Translations under genes and position numbers: made by a program | Shown: piece by piece, positions 24,126 to 39,200 of the stretch | How the letters are laid out: every line of letters starts with the position of its first letter | Numbering within the stretch: position 1 is the stretch's first letter | The notes under the pieces: generated by a model | Told to the model about the DNA's origin: nothing | Seen by the model: the letters and a program-made list of their open reading frames with translations, nothing else | Database searches by the model: none | Assembly (NCBI GenBank): GCA_013396655.1 | Contig: WBMV01005050.1 | Location: 748,714 to 812,713 of the forward strand | Source of the DNA: Campylorhamphus procurvoides | Taxonomy: Eukaryota > Chordata > Aves > Passeriformes > Dendrocolaptidae | Length of the DNA: 64,000 bases | Direction of reading: 5' to 3'

Positions 24126-27100
24126 ATTTTTTGCATCCTTGAATAATTATTTATTATGGGAAAAAATTTGTATTATAGGCAGTATCTTTTGTTTGTTTGT
24201 TGGGATTTGGATTTGTTTTTTTTAAGTGAAGCTTCGTTATAAATTTTTTTACCCCTCAAATGATAGAAGTGCCTCATGAACTTGAACAATTTTAAGTGTG
24301 GAGCCTTCAGGGCCAAAGGCCTCTCTCTTCGGCAAAATAATAATTAAAAAAAACCCAAAACCTTACACTTGGAATAAACCATGTTTTGGGAAATTACTCA
24401 AATAAACTTCAGAGCTGGAGTCACGTAAATGCAGTTCCCACCCAGATGTCAAAGAAGCAAAAGGCCTGTAAATGACACCACATCAGACCAAAATGAAGTC
24501 TTTAACACTGCTGAGCAATGGTTTCTAATGAGGACAAATGACTGACTTAAACTAGAGCAGAGCTGTCCCTTTTAGGGCTCTTCAGGCTCAAGGCAGCCCA
24601 TCAGGACAAATCATCTGCTCCTTGTCAACCTCCTCCTCCTGGGAAAGCCTCTTTGCCCATACCCAGACTACACTGAGGGTGTGATGGGCAGCCAGATGGC
24701 CACGAGATAGAGACCTGTGCTCAGATCAGGCCAGGTAACTCACACTGTCCCTGCATCCTGTTTTATTTTATTGGATATATCCTGATGTGTCAGGAAAGAT
24801 TATGCTTTGGATAAAACCTTATCAAGTCAGCTCATTTTTACTCTCATATCTTTGCTACATCGTGTGTTGAGTTTCTCCTTTCCTGTTTAGCTATTGGAGA
24901 AGGAAGATACTCCAGCACCGATTCACTTTTGCAAGGTTGGGCCAATGTTATCATGTCTTTTAACAAGTAGGAAGAGGAATTAGGCCATAGCAGAAAGGGA
25001 CAGTGCATCTTGAAAGAAAACTAGGATGGAAACCCTAACCTCTTCTAATTTACATATGGTGACATTTTGCAGAAATATTGAAACATTAGCAGTGGCATAA
25101 TGAAATTCTGCCTATCAGCCGTGGAAGGAATAATGTTACTGTAAAGGTAACCTGTCCACAGTTTGTTATCAAGAAAATATTCATGGCAAGAAACATACAT
25201 TTACCAATGAGTGTTAAGAACAGTAGTTTTTCCTTATATTTTTTCCTCATGGGCTATCCATCTTCCCCTCCAGATTTACTGCATGATCACTCCCTTTACA
25301 TGCTAATTACGTGCAGCTCTAGTGAATTTGTTAGTAGTGACACTTTGGGCACCCAGTGGGACTGCAACTCATTATGTGGCAATGTCCAGATATATCAGAT
25401 ATTATTAGCTGTCATTAATCTGCTGTGGAAACATTGAGAGCACAGCCAGGAGAGAGACCAGGAAATAGAGTAAAAATGAAGTCTGCAGCCACCCTGGCCC
25501 CCAGAAGGTCAGAGGGCAAATCAGCAGGGGAGAAGAATACACCTTAAAATGGCCAGTGCTTAGCAGCAGATTTTTAACCCATTGTGAACCAGCATTTCTA
25601 AGAGGAGGAAAGACAAAAAGAAGCTATATGGTTTGTAGTGTCTGTCTGGCTATGCTTTATTGGCAGAAACTAGAATACAGCATCTCAAACTATCTTTTTT
25701 ATAAGCTACTTTGTACTACTGAATCACAACAATAAAAGTGTGTGAGTAAGAAGAGTGAGGAACATGCAGTATCCCTCTCAATGGGGATAGCCCTCAAGCA
25801 CAAAGCTTCAAAATTAAGCACGTGCAACTTGGAATAGGATTAAGTTCCCTCTTCATTTGAAGGTCTTACAGAACTGGACATGGGAGTAGGGAAAACCCAG
25901 TCCTGGAGTTTGCCTGTGTAAGTGCAGAAGTTTGCCTCTGGACTACAAAACCAGTGCTGATCAATCTCTGCTTTGCAGCTGAAAAACACAAACCAAGAAT
26001 AGGTTGCGTTTTTGGCCACCACTTCTGAAAAACAGTCATTTGTAAGAGTTATGCTTCTCTGTGCTTGTGCAGCATTTGTTGCATCTGTTTGGAGTGCAGA
26101 AATAAGAACAAAAGAAAGATTCTTCCCAGAAAGCTCCACAGCCTTTCCAATCTCCAAGATGACTTGCAGAGTACTGCCCAGGACTGTAAGAAGAAGCAAT
26201 TTCTTTACATCAGTTAAAAAGGCTGGAAGAAACCAGTCAGGCTTTAAGACAAGCAGAGTCTTCTCTGGTCTGAAATTAAACAGAAAACACCAAAGCAGAG
26301 GTTAGGAATCTCTGAGATTAGTGATGATATATTACCTAGACAATTTTCAGAACAGGGGAAGGGTAATGGGTTGGTTAGTCTGTGTGTGTCAGTAACTTAC
26401 AGGTGCCTTTTTCTACTGTCAAAGGGCCTCCTGAAAATTCAGTGACCTTAAAATAAAAGTAAATAATGAGATAGGGGGATTTGAGATAGAAAAAAACTGC
26501 ATTTTATCAAAGACAGTAAAAGTGATCTCTTGTTTCCAAGGTTGCAAGGACCTATGCTGCCTTATCTGGAAGTTATACAAAAACTAAAGGAAAGAAATCA
26601 TCCTAAAACTCTTCAACACATGACAGCTTATACTTGTTCAGGAAGCTGGAATGAAGTTCTTCATCCAGTTGCTTGGAAATTTCCCATGGAGCCATCCACT
26701 TGAGTTTTCAGAAAGAATTTCTGAATACTGTTTTTATTCCCATTAGAGGGTTCTAATCTAATGCTTCATAATTTTCCACATATTATGACCTTTGTGTGAT
26801 CTCATCCTATCCTAATGAAGGTAATAATGGGAAAAAAAAAAAAGGCCTGATGTTTTATTTATGGACCTTCAAGTACACAGACTCTGATAAACCCATGCTA
26901 AAACAACCACCATGGTGAAGTTTTAGGTTGTCCTACATTCTGCATTACCCCATGAAATAGAAAGTAATGTTAGTGTTTGGTGAAATGGTTCCCATTAATA
27001 CTTCCTAAAATAACAGCCATTCATGAACTCAGGTCCTAGGAAAAGATTTAAAACTCTTTTTGGTGTAATTGTGGGGTTTGCAGAAATACTCTGAAGTGTT

Positions 27101-29638
27101 AGGAAGTGCAGTGTTAGCAATGGGGCAGGTGGTGAGTACCCAGGGAAATAAAGAAGCACTTTTATCATTGGTCTTGAACCTTTGCAATTTTGGTGTCCAA
27201 GAGGATTGGTTTATTTTTTTTATGTGAGAACAATGCAATATCAAGGAAGAGTTACAGCTCAACGGCACTAATGTGGACAAAAAAAAACCAAAACAGCATG
27301 AAAGCCATTCTGAGTGTCATATGAATATATTCAGTAAGTTGGCCGTAGATTCTTATATAGTTTTTTTCTAGTGTTTATGAAAGTCTACAAATGTGGCATG
27401 CCTTGCCCTTTTTAAAGTGGAGTGGAATAAAAATTTATTCTCATTTCTTTCTCCTTTGAGTTCTTTGAATAACTGAACATGAGGTGAATACTGTTTTAGT
27501 GGTAGGTTAATGAGTTACAGGTCAGGCTTACAGTGGAAAAATTGCAGTCAGCTTCCATGGTTCTGTGCTTGCCAAATTAACACTGATGAAGTTGTTATGG
27601 TAAGCTCTTTTTTTTTTCTTTCCTTATGGAGGAACACGTTTGTTATTTGCCCATCAAGATTATGCTGTCCTTTCAGTGCCTGTGTTGCTCCTTAGGATCC
27701 TTCAGGCACTTATTTTCACATTTAACATGATATGTATGAGTAACCCTCTCTCAACTGGTGGAACTAGTCAGGTGTAAAAATCTGATGTGTGTACTCTTTA
27801 GAGCTGGAACCTGAGCAAATTCCACACAACAGGGAAGTGTGGTACATTTTACAGAACTCCATCATTTCACATGCCATTGTTCGTAACAAGATGAAGAGTT
27901 AGGTCTTACCTAGAGAAACATGTAACAGCAGTACTAACAAAGATATCTGCACAGCTGTCTTTTGTATTTATTGTACTGAAAATGGTGCATTAGGTAGTAA
28001 GTTGGTCTTTAAAAAGATAATCAATATATACACTCCTCAATATAGAAACACAGAATTGTTTTCAAAGTAAAATCCTAGGATAGCTTTAAAATCATTGTAA
28101 GTTGTAAGATAATGGCAGAAGGCCATCACCTTGAATTTGGAGTATGAAGAATGCTGGAATGCTCTTTTCCTTGTGACTCAGAAAATTAGGAAGTATAGTG
28201 TAAAAAGCCCTGGCAGCAATTTTATCTTCCTGGACAAGCATCAATACCTTTATGAATATCCCACTGCATTTGATTTCTTTTTTTTCCATTAACTTCTTTG
28301 TAAAAGCTAATCATAGTTATGGATTTATAGTGTATAAAGTGGGCAAAGCTAGTTGTAATTAAGACTATATTCATCTTTCTGAAAGTTAAAAGCTACATGA
28401 GCTCTGAGCTGATATATCTACCCAGGAGTTTCTTTGGCGTGTGAGCTCTTAGGTCAGTTGCAAATACCCTCAGAGGTTGTGGGAGGGCTGTTTCTCCCCA
28501 ATTTTAGGGTCATGACATCAGCATCTGATTCTGCAATTCCTCTGCAAATGCCTGCAAGTGGCAGGGCTCTGTCTCAGCTCTGCTCCTCTTCTCTTGTGCA
28601 GCACTTCATAGCATATAGCTATAACATATAGCCCGCACAGTAAGTGGTCAGTGTCCCAAATTACCCCACTTCATGCAAAGGGCAATCACTGCTTAGGGTG
28701 TTTCACTGGTTTTATGATGTTTGCTGGGTAAAGATGAGTCAAACTATAGATTCAGTGCAGTTTTCCAGGTGATTCTGGTCACTTATTCGTTATCATCATC
28801 ACTCATTTAGGTGACTTAGGCTCTTGGAGGATGAGGTACTAGTTAGCATGAGTGAAGAGGGCAGAATCTGACCTGAAATTACTGACCTGTGAGTTGTCAT
28901 TAATGTTTTATTTAAAAGGATTCTGGGGCAGCTGAGACAGGTACAAGAAAATGCAACCAGAGCAATACCACCACTAAAGCTCAGGGCAATGTTTCAAGGC
29001 CATTTCTTGAAATATCTGAAGATTTTTACTGCATTTTCCAAAGTTGCAGATGTTTTTTATAATTGCTGGTGTTTTTATTTCATTTGCACTAAAAGCATGG
29101 AAATCAGAGGCTTTTTGCTCTTTTTCTATCTAGAAAAAAAAAAGTAGGAGTATTTTGAACAACCAAAAAACCCAAAACAATTTAAATGAATGAAACAGAT
29201 TAAAGAGAGGCTGTTTAAAGTGTGTGGAATGACAAACATTTGAGAATTCATGTTTTACTGCCAATCACGGCAGAAATTGGGTTGCACATGTCCGTGCATG
29301 TGTCTGTCTGTTTACATGCAGAAAATACATATCATTGGATCAAGAGTGAATAACAATTCCACAAACCTCCACCAGACAGTTGTAACTGTTCCTTTCACAT
29401 GCAAACAAATTATTTCACAACAAAATACAGATAAACAAACCTTTAAGTTCACTTGAATTTCTTTTAGTGAGAAGTTATATTATGCAGTACCATAACATAA
29501 TTATTTCCTAGATTTATTGTAATAGGTTTCTAAATGCTTCAGGTATTTACTGAGGTTTAGTTTCCCTAAAAGCATTGTTGCTTTGCTATGCATTCAAATT
29601 TTGAACGTTGTTTGGAGTGTGTAGAAACAACTGCCTCT
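24126..29638. other. Gene-free stretch
   Basis: No supported gene. Overlapping plus- and minus-strand ORFs of 97-119 codons around 25840-26305 have no splice context or recognisable motif. A 12-A run is at about 26830-26843. Confidence 0.4.
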
Positions 29639-29762
29639 GGAAGAAAACAAACAAACAAAATCCCCCAAAGCAACCAAAACCAAAGAAACACCAACAGAAA
29701 CTCCAAACCAACCAACCATACCAAAAAAAACCAAAACACTGCTGGGTTTTTTTTTTTTTTCA
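29639..29762. repeat. A/C-rich low-complexity tract followed by poly-T
   Basis: Built from AAAC, CCAAA and ACCAACC words and ending in a run of about 15 T (29746-29760). It produces spurious lysine- and asparagine-rich ORFs on + and a 144-codon ORF on -. No element boundary or target duplication was recognised. Confidence 0.75.
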
Positions 29763-32700
29763 GGAGAAAAAATTTAAAGGTTCGCAGGAAATTTTTCTGC
29801 TCCCCATAACAAAGCCAAGGTTCTGCCCTGGTGGCCTGGACCTGGATCAAACTAGCATAAAACTGCATTAGGTGGATGCCTCTTCTGAATGTGTTAAAGA
29901 TCCAAGTGATCTCTCTCACTTTCTTCCTCCCCTGTGCACCCAAATCTACCCTTGTTTTGACAGTGTCCCCTTTTGAAGGGCTTTGTGTGATTGCTTCCAT
30001 CCACAGGTTCCTTTATTCAAGTGGATTTGCCACAGAGCACTTGCCCATTAGCAATCTCTTCTGCAGCCTGCTTTAAAATCTGCTTATGGTTATGGCCAGA
30101 TAAAAGCATGTGAGGTCAGTTTGGTAGAGCAGAGACAAATACTTTAACATAAGGTTTTCTATTCTGTGCAAGCAGCTAATAAAAGTGCCCGCAGGTGTTG
30201 AGAATTATCCTTCTCTTGGAGATTTCTTTACAATCTGAACCTAATCTTGGCGAAAGCTTTGGCAAGGATATCTGGCACATTAATTAAATGACTTTCCCTC
30301 CCCCACAGGTCTTATGCTGTAACTTTGATTAACCACCTTTGTGCCCAGGAAACAAACTGCTGGATAAGCATTATCAGTTTTGCAGGTGTATGGATGTTAG
30401 AGATAACATGGGATTCCTCCTTTATCTGCATGGATGCTCCTTGCTTTTTCAACACTACACAGCTTTTCCCTTAGCCACCACTACAGGAATCCTGCAGGCA
30501 TATTATGAGATTTTAGTATGGAGACCTTTTTATTCAATGTGTATCTCTGGATGGCCTCTGCTGAGAAGTTTCAGATCCTTAGGGGAAAATGCCTAACTCC
30601 TCCAAAGCTCCCTCTCTATTTAAATGGCTTTTCCTTGCTGCAGTATCACAGCTGTGACATATCAAAGCTGGTAGCTGGTGTGGCAGGACATGCATTCCCA
30701 AACCAGCCTCAGTGACGAAAGGTGATTTGCAGTGACAGGTTTCATATCTTATGGTGTCATTTTCATGAATGACTTGGTTAATTAAATTTAATGTGGAACA
30801 AGAGCTTGCTTACATTCTGCCAGGCTTAAGATGTTCTTACTCACACCTTACTTAAGGAACAATTCCTACTGTTGAATAAGGGCTCCAGGATTTAGCCCTG
30901 TGTTAGCAGTCTTCCATAAACCCTTTGTTTTCCTAACATGTTAAAAACCAAGGCTTAATGGGTTCATGATGACATCAGTTATCAAGATTTGTGTGGTGTT
31001 GGCAGATGTTGAATTTTCAGTGGAAAACCATTAAACAGATTTGAGTCAGGGCAAGTTTCATAACATGCACGTATTATACCGGTGGTTACATGTGTTGACT
31101 TCAGCTTTATTTATTACAAAGGAAAACAGGCCTGTACTTATACAACAACAGCAATGAGAAATTAATCTTCCAAATAGGAAAATCAGTCTTGTCTTGTTAA
31201 AGGTACTCAAAGTTACTTATTGAGCATGCTGAGTTTGCAAAAACTATGTCTGCAACTTTCAGATTTAATAAATCTAAAATTAAATATTTTAAAAAACCTC
31301 CAAAAAACAATAAAAAAAAATTTTTGGAGACTTGAAGGTTTTTTTTTTGACATCCAGTGTAAAGAAAGCACTACTTCAGAAAGTGTTGAATGTTCCATTC
31401 TTTGAAAACCTTTCTTTCCAAAATGTCTCAAGTTAAATGCATGTTTATTTTCATATCTGATTAGACTTGTTACTTTTGAATGGTCATTGCAGAACATATC
31501 ATTTCTGCACCAATTCTAATATTCTTCAACTTTAAAAAGTTTCTTTTTTGTCAGATGACTACTAAGTTTGCCCAGTGGTGTTGTCTATACCAGTGATGGT
31601 GTCCAGGCCTACATGTGGTGGGATATGTGCATAAGAAACATATGCCAAACACTGAAACCAAATACATGAGGAGAAATGATTTTTCAAATCCAAGATAGAA
31701 AAGGAAAGCCTACAACAAACCAAAGTGATAACAACAACAGAAGCCAAGGGAGAGCTCTCCATTTTGTGTACATGGTAACTTCAAAGGAGATGTTTTTAGT
31801 TGCTTCAGTGTTTGGTTCATACATTAATTAGGTCTTTAGTCTGGAGACTTACTGTTGCAGTGCACTAAAACAAAAATGTGTTGGGTCTCACTTTCTATTC
31901 AACTGTAAACTTGTCAGAAACTCCATATTTTCTTGCAAACTAAACTTCATTGAGTTGTTATGAATTCCTTCAGATTCTGCCTATTCATAGGGAAGCATCA
32001 CATCAGTCCTTTTTGGTTTACCTTTAAAGTTGTTCTCATAATGCTCCTTTTTCACATCTGAAGTTTGTCCTGAGTCTCTGATTGTCAATGCTGCTGCTAA
32101 GGTAGGAGCTTTCTGAATGCCAAAACTCATGCTGACAGTAACTAGAAGGTTTCAAGGACTACATCCATTTTTTTCAGTCTCGCTACACAGAGAATTATTA
32201 TAACATCAAGGGGGGATATTGCAACTTCTGTGTGTTTAAAAGTAAATAATTAAAAAAGAAAGGGTAAATCTAACATTCTAGCTTTCTTATGAAATTAATT
32301 TTCTATTGTGGGCTTTTTGAGATGATTTGAGGAAGCTTTGCTTTGGGATATGTTGATTTGTAAGAATTGAAACACTTTCCAATATGGCTTTTATTCAGAA
32401 AATCTTAAAAATTATTTCATATTGAAATATTGCTTTGATATTGTGGGATTCAAACAGATTCTTTAATTTTTGTCACCTTTTCAGCTTATTTTCTTCCCAT
32501 TGATCTTATTTAATATTATAGCTGCTCAAAATAAGATGTGTTTTGAACAAGTAATGAAACTTTCCTTCAGAGGCAACTTCACCCTTTTAGGTTTTGTTCC
32601 AGTTTGGAACAGGGCCATTCTTTTTCTATCTTGCAGTCCTGTATAAAATGAAACTTTGACTTTAGTGGAGGGCTACTTTTCATCAGGCAAACAAAAAAAA

Positions 32701-35700
32701 ATCCTTTACTGGGTGCATGCAAAACCATAGTTTCTTCATCAGCACAACTTTTTCAGTTTTTACATGAAAACAATCACCAGATAAAAAGGTTAAGGCAGAT
32801 GATAAGCTTTGAATTTGGAACTCAATTTTCACCAGCTAAAGAACAAATGATCGCCCACAGATGTGAGCTTGCAAAAGAAAAATATTCCTTTCCAAACTTT
32901 TCAAGTAAAAAACAAATGATGAAATGTTGGATGATTATGATTTCATGAGTTACATGATCTCTTATTTATTACAAAAGGGTAAATGGAAAGGCTTTGATTA
33001 TTTACACTGCTGACCTGCCCCAGGTTTATGCCATTTATTATAGTCACTCATGTTTATAGCAGCATTTTTCTTAACAATAACATTTATAATATTTTAATGT
33101 GTGTGTATGGAGAGAAATGGTACATGAAAGAATTTCAGCACAAATAAACCTAAAACGTTTTGCATTTGGAACTCCCCTGTATTATTTTAGGACCCCAGTC
33201 CTCAAAACAGTTATGGTTAACTTTATTCACACAATTCCAATGGGACAACTCATAGGTATAAAGTTAAATCTTTTCTTGAGCATTTTCTTGTACCCTTTCA
33301 CATCCCACCCTTCACTTCCTGACACGCATGCACATGGGGTGGAGATTCCTGTACACACTGAACTGTCTCTTCATTCTCTGGAGTTCGTAATTTCCATGAA
33401 ATAAATATAGTTTTTTGTATATGGATGAATGTACAGATATATGCACAAGTATTGATTAATTTATTTCATGGGCACCACGTAGTTCTTTCTTTTTCTGTAA
33501 GGGCAATTTGCTGCCATACTAAGCAGAAGGCTTTCTTTCCCCAAACAAAACAAACATAGCATCGTTTTCAGCCATGTGCTGAAATGTGTGATCAGTATTA
33601 AAATTTGTTAAGCATGGCATCGTTATTCCAAAACCAGCCACAGAGATATAAAATGCACTGTGAGATTGCAAACTGAGCACACTTTGTTAGTAGGACACCC
33701 GGGTAGAGGGGGTTTGTGTTAGAATATACATTGCATTTATAATGCCTTCTTCTCTATAATGTAATTAGGGAGGTTTTTATGAACTGGTAAAATATAGTAA
33801 ATAAAGGACTCAGGGGATTTCCATATAGCCACATTTATTCCCACACGTCTTTCCAAATCATAAATGGTTGTCTTCCTTAGAAATGGATTAGGACAAATTG
33901 CATTAGGACACGATTGTGAATCTGATTAAGGTGGAACCATGATCAGGTTTTTTCTTTTGGGCAACCATGTTTTCTTATAACAACCAGAAGACAAAAAAGC
34001 CTTTGGCAAGATGTTTCAAAGGCCTTTCTCATATGCACATAAAAGCAGTTTTCATGCTAATTCAAAAATTGGTCCACACCTATAATTTCTTTATATAGCC
34101 AAGACAAAGCTTTGGGCAAAATTTTTTCAGTAGTATATATTTCAGATACAGACTTGTGGTTTCAGCAAAAGCTCGTAAAAAGGAATTTCCATGCATAATT
34201 TCCTTAAGGAGAAGATTCTGAAGGCAAACTGCAGAAGAGGCAGAAGATCAGGCATTGATTCCAAATTGGTTAGAGGAGAGGAATGCTGAGAACAGAACCA
34301 TCCCCCGTGGAAAAGTGATGCAGTACAGAACAAACACCTTTTCAAGTGAACACACTCTTAGAGAGGCCCCAGCCCCTCCTCTTCCTCTGTTAGCAGCTGA
34401 CCCAAACACAGCACATTATGTGATGTTATTGGACACAGAAAGAAACTAGCACGGATCTGTTTGTTTGGAAAAATCCTAACTTGGCAACAAAGGCTTTTAT
34501 TTTCTTCTCCATTTCCCCTATGTTTTTGTTTTGTTTTTAATGGTATACTCAACCTCATATAGCTAAAAGGAACTTAATTGCAGTGTTGTCTCACTGTTGC
34601 AGTCAAAACTGTTGGTGGACTGTTCCTACCCAACAGCAAACCAGACTAGAAGAGTTTGGGAAACCCATTTTTGTTCGTCTCTTCGGGTCTTCCATGGCAC
34701 ATGAATGTTTTGGTCCCTTGAAATAACACATAGTATTCAGGTGAGAAGTAGGACTCCACTGTAAGTTTGTGTAAGTCTGTATAAAGAAAGAAGTTCCCTG
34801 TCTCCAAGATCTAGTGTTTGGTATATGAAAATAAAGAGTCTAGGTGGGTCTAATGGATAAAATCTGGAAGCTAAAGGATCTCCATAACCTTTGTGCTTAG
34901 GATAGTAATTATCAGTGATACTGCTCAAGTAACTCTAGACATCTGCTTTGTGGATAACCTTACTGCTTTTTACTTGAGTTTTTGTTGTTGTTCTTTTTTG
35001 GACCAAGATTCAGTGATTTTTTTTTTTAATTATTCATATTTGGCTTGGTATTAGCATTGTTTTGACAGATATAAGTAAGAATCTAAATTCCCCAGATGTT
35101 TCATGCTGGTAGAGGCCAGACAAAATAAGAACAGATCTGAACTGGTCTAAATTTCAGGTTGTACCCAGCTGAGCTAGATTTTTCCTGAGGCTGGAAAATA
35201 TCTATCTCTTATCTGTTGTTGGCAACTTTGGTTTCATTCTGAAGCTGAGGGCCTGACATGAATGTGGGTGGAAGCTGGAGCTAGTGACCCAGCAAGTGAA
35301 TCCTCACCATTTTTCCAAGGGGTCAATCCTTGGGTATCTCTCCAGATTTTGCAATGTTTATACTGAGTCTCTCAAAGGGTTTTGAATCAGTTACATTAGT
35401 TCATAGTCTTGTGTAATAACAACCAGACAAATGCAAAAACTTGGGTTTTTTTGTCTTTTTCTTCCACTGGCACTTCCAAATGGATTTGCTGACTGGTACT
35501 GTCAGCACAGCAAGAGGAAGATCCCATTCAGAGGGGCTAAAAACCAGCAGAGGTGGATTTCTTGGTCAAGCTGGGACTGAGTTATTAAATACAAGTATCC
35601 ATGTCCTCCCTTGGACTGTTCAAAATAGAGGTTCAGCTACATTTCACAACAGTAATTTTCAGATGAAATGGGGAAGGTGCAAAAAAACTACCCTCTTGTT

Positions 35701-37300
35701 CCCCAATCCTTCTGTTTTACAATACCCTTTACAAGAGAACATCCTGGTCCATGCTAATAGAGTCATAGCTTGTTGTAGAGTTCAGGCCTTATTAAAATTG
35801 TTGGAAAACACAAAGTCAAAAATAATTACAATGAATTGGGAAATAATTGCGTTAAAGAGAAATAAAACAAGCTAAAGCAGAAGAAAGAAAAGGTCAGCCA
35901 AAACTGTCACACTATTGGACTTTGTCTCAGGTTTGTTTATCCAGTTGATATGTATATGTGAAAAGAGAGTGAATGAGATAGGTATATACATGTATGTATA
36001 TAAAGAAGAAAATGTTGAGAACAGAAATCCAAAATCTAAAATTAAATTATTGCAGGATGTAAGAGACAGAAACTCTTTGGTAAATTAATAAGCTGGATAA
36101 TCTATCTATAAATCTTAGTATTTTAAGAAAATTTATTCATCTTTTTCTCAATGATAAGTAGTCTTTTCCATGCAAATTTTATTAATTTTTAGACCCTTAG
36201 ACATTTCTGTGAAAAGTAGAGCTGGTTGGGAAGTTATATAAATTTCCATGAAAAAAAATTCTTTATATGTATTTAAAAGTATATCTAGAGATTTTCAGAA
36301 TTTTTCCAGTCAAAAGCTGACTGAGCTATGTACTAAAATGGGGAAAAATTGCTTTGTCTTTGTTTCATTTATTTTTCATGACCATTTTAGCTTTTATTTT
36401 AAATTGACAATGGACTTTCTCAATAGAATTGGGTTTGGTTGTTTTGGGTTTTTTTTCTAAAATGGAATTTTATGTCTAAAATACTAAATGAAAAAAATTG
36501 AATGGTATGTCATGTAAACAGTGCTCATATTTGATTTTTCCCACAGATTCTCTGCTTGGAAAGTTCCTTTGAAAATTAAATAGTTCTTACAATCAGAGCA
36601 GTTATCTCAATCATGCAGTTTTCTTATTTTCTCTGATTGGCCAAGGCTTTATAAACTGCTTTCACTCCTGCCTGAAGTAAGGCTTATTTGTTTCTCAAAA
36701 TTATTTTCATTTCATGAATGAATTAATCTCAGCTCCAGACACAGAAATTCATTCTCTTGACACTGTGTTCACATTAATACTTGTGAGAAGTAACAAAGAT
36801 GAAGCAAAATTCAATGTTTCTTAGAAGTGTCACATTTGGGTGTTTTCACTGTTTATTCACTGGTACCTTTCAGTTTCACAATCACTACAAATCTGTTCTT
36901 CAATTTGTCTACAAAAAGAGGCAAATTAGTCACCACCAGGCCCTGCAATTCAAAGTATGTATGGAAAGTGATTGGAAAACCTGGACTCCTGGTTGTAATT
37001 ATTCTTATGATTTACCTGCAGTCATGTCATTTTTATGGCTTTTAAAGATATGTTATATCTATTTATTCAGCTAATTGTTCCAATCAATTTCTGTGACAAA
37101 TGGTCTTAAATCCAATAGGGTTGGGTGCTAGATTCTTAGCTAGCTTAAAGCTTTATGGAGTTATGTCAGATGGAAAATCTGGCCAAGGAAAAGGTAGAAA
37201 TGGAACAGACCAGAATAATCCTTGGGACTTTTTCTCACTTTATCTTATTCTGGTTATATTCCAAATAATTTCCAATGAAGAAAAGTACTAGGAAGGCTTC
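29763..37300. other. Gene-free stretch
   Basis: No supported gene. The 144-codon ORF at 35441-35875 is within chance expectation and has no motif. 33440-33960 is a non-repetitive block with TAAT-type cores that could be a regulatory element, but I cannot support it further. A clean acceptor-like string (ACTTTCCCTCCCCCACAG, ending about 30308) is followed by stops. Confidence 0.4.
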
Positions 37301-37445
37301 CAGAATAACAGAATAATTCAGGCTGGAATAAACTTGAGATCATCCAGTTCAACTCCCACACAGAGCTCCAGTCTTTGGTCCACCCAACTGGTCTTCACCA
37401 AGACTCCCTCCAGTTTGTCCCTGTCTTTCTCGTACAGAAGGACCA
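37301..37445 (-). mobile_element. CR1-like LINE 3' fragment, antisense
   Basis: The + strand reads CAGAATAACAGAATAATTCA, then GGCTGGAATAAACTTGAGATC and ATCCAGTTCAACTCCC. This is a diverged version of the reverse complement of the CR1 3' end (agaatcatagaat..ggttgga..gac..agatcatc.agttcaaccc). The part after 37357 is less certain. Confidence 0.5.
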
Positions 37446-39200
37446 AAAAACAAAGACAGTAAGAGATCTGCTTTTTCAAAGTTGCCATGACAATGACAGT
37501 AAGATACAGTTATTTTGGTTAGTTTTGTTCCATACTCCTGACTTGAGATCATCTAAACTTTTTGCCATTTTTGCCATTTCCAAAATTTTCCCCGTTTTCC
37601 GGCTAAACATCAATAATTTTTAACATTGGAGAGCTCTTTCTCTGCAATTAAGTATTTGTATAAACAAATACGGTTGTCATATCACCCCTAGGTATGTCAT
37701 ATACACATAGTCCTACCTCTTTGAGTCAGAGGGGTCACAGGTTTCACTGTGGGACACATAACACCCTCACAGGAGGCTGTGAAAATCATCTTGGAACAAC
37801 CTAAGTAGGGAAGTAGTTTCTCTTCTGCTCAGGACAGTGGTGGGTATGGCCTGTCTCAGCTGACACACAGTCCAGTGCATAAGTTGCTGAATGCACCACC
37901 CACTATTCCCTTTTGCTATCACAACAGCCTTTGTGATAAGGAATTCTTACACTCTCAGCATCTCAAGCTCTAAATTAATTCTGTGTCAATATCTAAAAGC
38001 AAGTGTCTGTATAATGGTGGATCTAGTACGTTCATTCAAATTGGGAATAGACCAAGAGAAAACATCTTGGAAAGAAAACTAAGGTCATGAAAGAAGAGCC
38101 TCAGGTAGCTGACCTACAGACTTTGAAGGTGACTGGGAAGAAGTCATTCTGCTGAATGACCGAGTGAAGGCACATCACAAGTGGGTATTAAATAGTGTGT
38201 GGGTACTTGTAGATGCATATCTGTGCATGCACAAGTAAAATCTGTACAATCTTCCCTATTTCAGCAGCTCATTTAAAAAAAACCCACAGAAATTTAAATT
38301 ATCAAATACACTGTATTTAATCATCTTGCAATTACAACATTATATATATTAAAATGTAAAACATAAGTCACTACTGTGGGTCAGGCTGATAATATGAATA
38401 AGTACAAAAATTTAACTGAAAGGGTTCACATAATGTCTTACTACTATACATTGTTAGAAACAGTTGAGTTTTCTGACAATACCATTGTGAAATAATTATG
38501 GGATTAAAAAGCTGGAATAAGGTTATTTAAAAAAATGGTGTAAGGTAATGTGAGCCAGAACTCTCAAAGTCCCTTAATAGGTGTTCTTAACTCAGTGTTA
38601 ATACTTTATTTAACATAATGTGCTGTGCACTCTTTAAATTGTTAGCTTGGAACAGATGATTTATGTCGCTCTTGCATCCAAACAAGAATTAATACCCTGA
38701 TCCTATTTGACTGGAATTGTTAAGCACTTTTGTTCGCAGGCTTGTATCAGAATGATAACAAAAACATAAAATCAGCAAGCTTTTTAATGAACATGGGGTT
38801 AATTTGAAGTGCCCTGATTTACAGATATTAGAGTAGTGCTCTCTTTCAAGTATTTACTGAGGTGTTAGAAAGTTTGGGTACACATTCAGTTCAAACAGTA
38901 GGTGTACTGCAATCTGCAGTTTCTTTGTCTCCAACATATTAGAAAGTTGCAGTTAAGAAAGATTTTTTTTTAAAACAATTATATCTTTCATCATATTCTG
39001 AGGGAATCTGAAGTGAATGCCACAGGTAATTCTTCTGATCCTGATCAGATCTTAGGTTTTGTAGGTTTCTCTTGTTTTCCAGGTGTTACTATTTCCCCCC
39101 TCCAATATTTTAACTTAATTTTATGTATTTCATCCCTGCATCACTGTTTACTCATTTACTTTTATTACTTTTATTAGCTGATCTTGGTACAGTATGATTC
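37446..39200. other. Gene-free stretch
   Basis: No supported gene. A short TTTGCCATT tandem (37561-37579) and AT-rich DNA are all I see. Confidence 0.45.

Noticed and set aside
29566..30000. 144-codon minus-strand ORF
   Set aside because: It reads through the A/C-rich and poly-T tract, giving repetitive Phe/Leu/Trp/Lys peptide. The length is within chance expectation.
35441..35875. 144-codon plus-strand ORF
   Set aside because: No splice context, motif or compositional bias. About one ORF of this length is expected by chance in the window.
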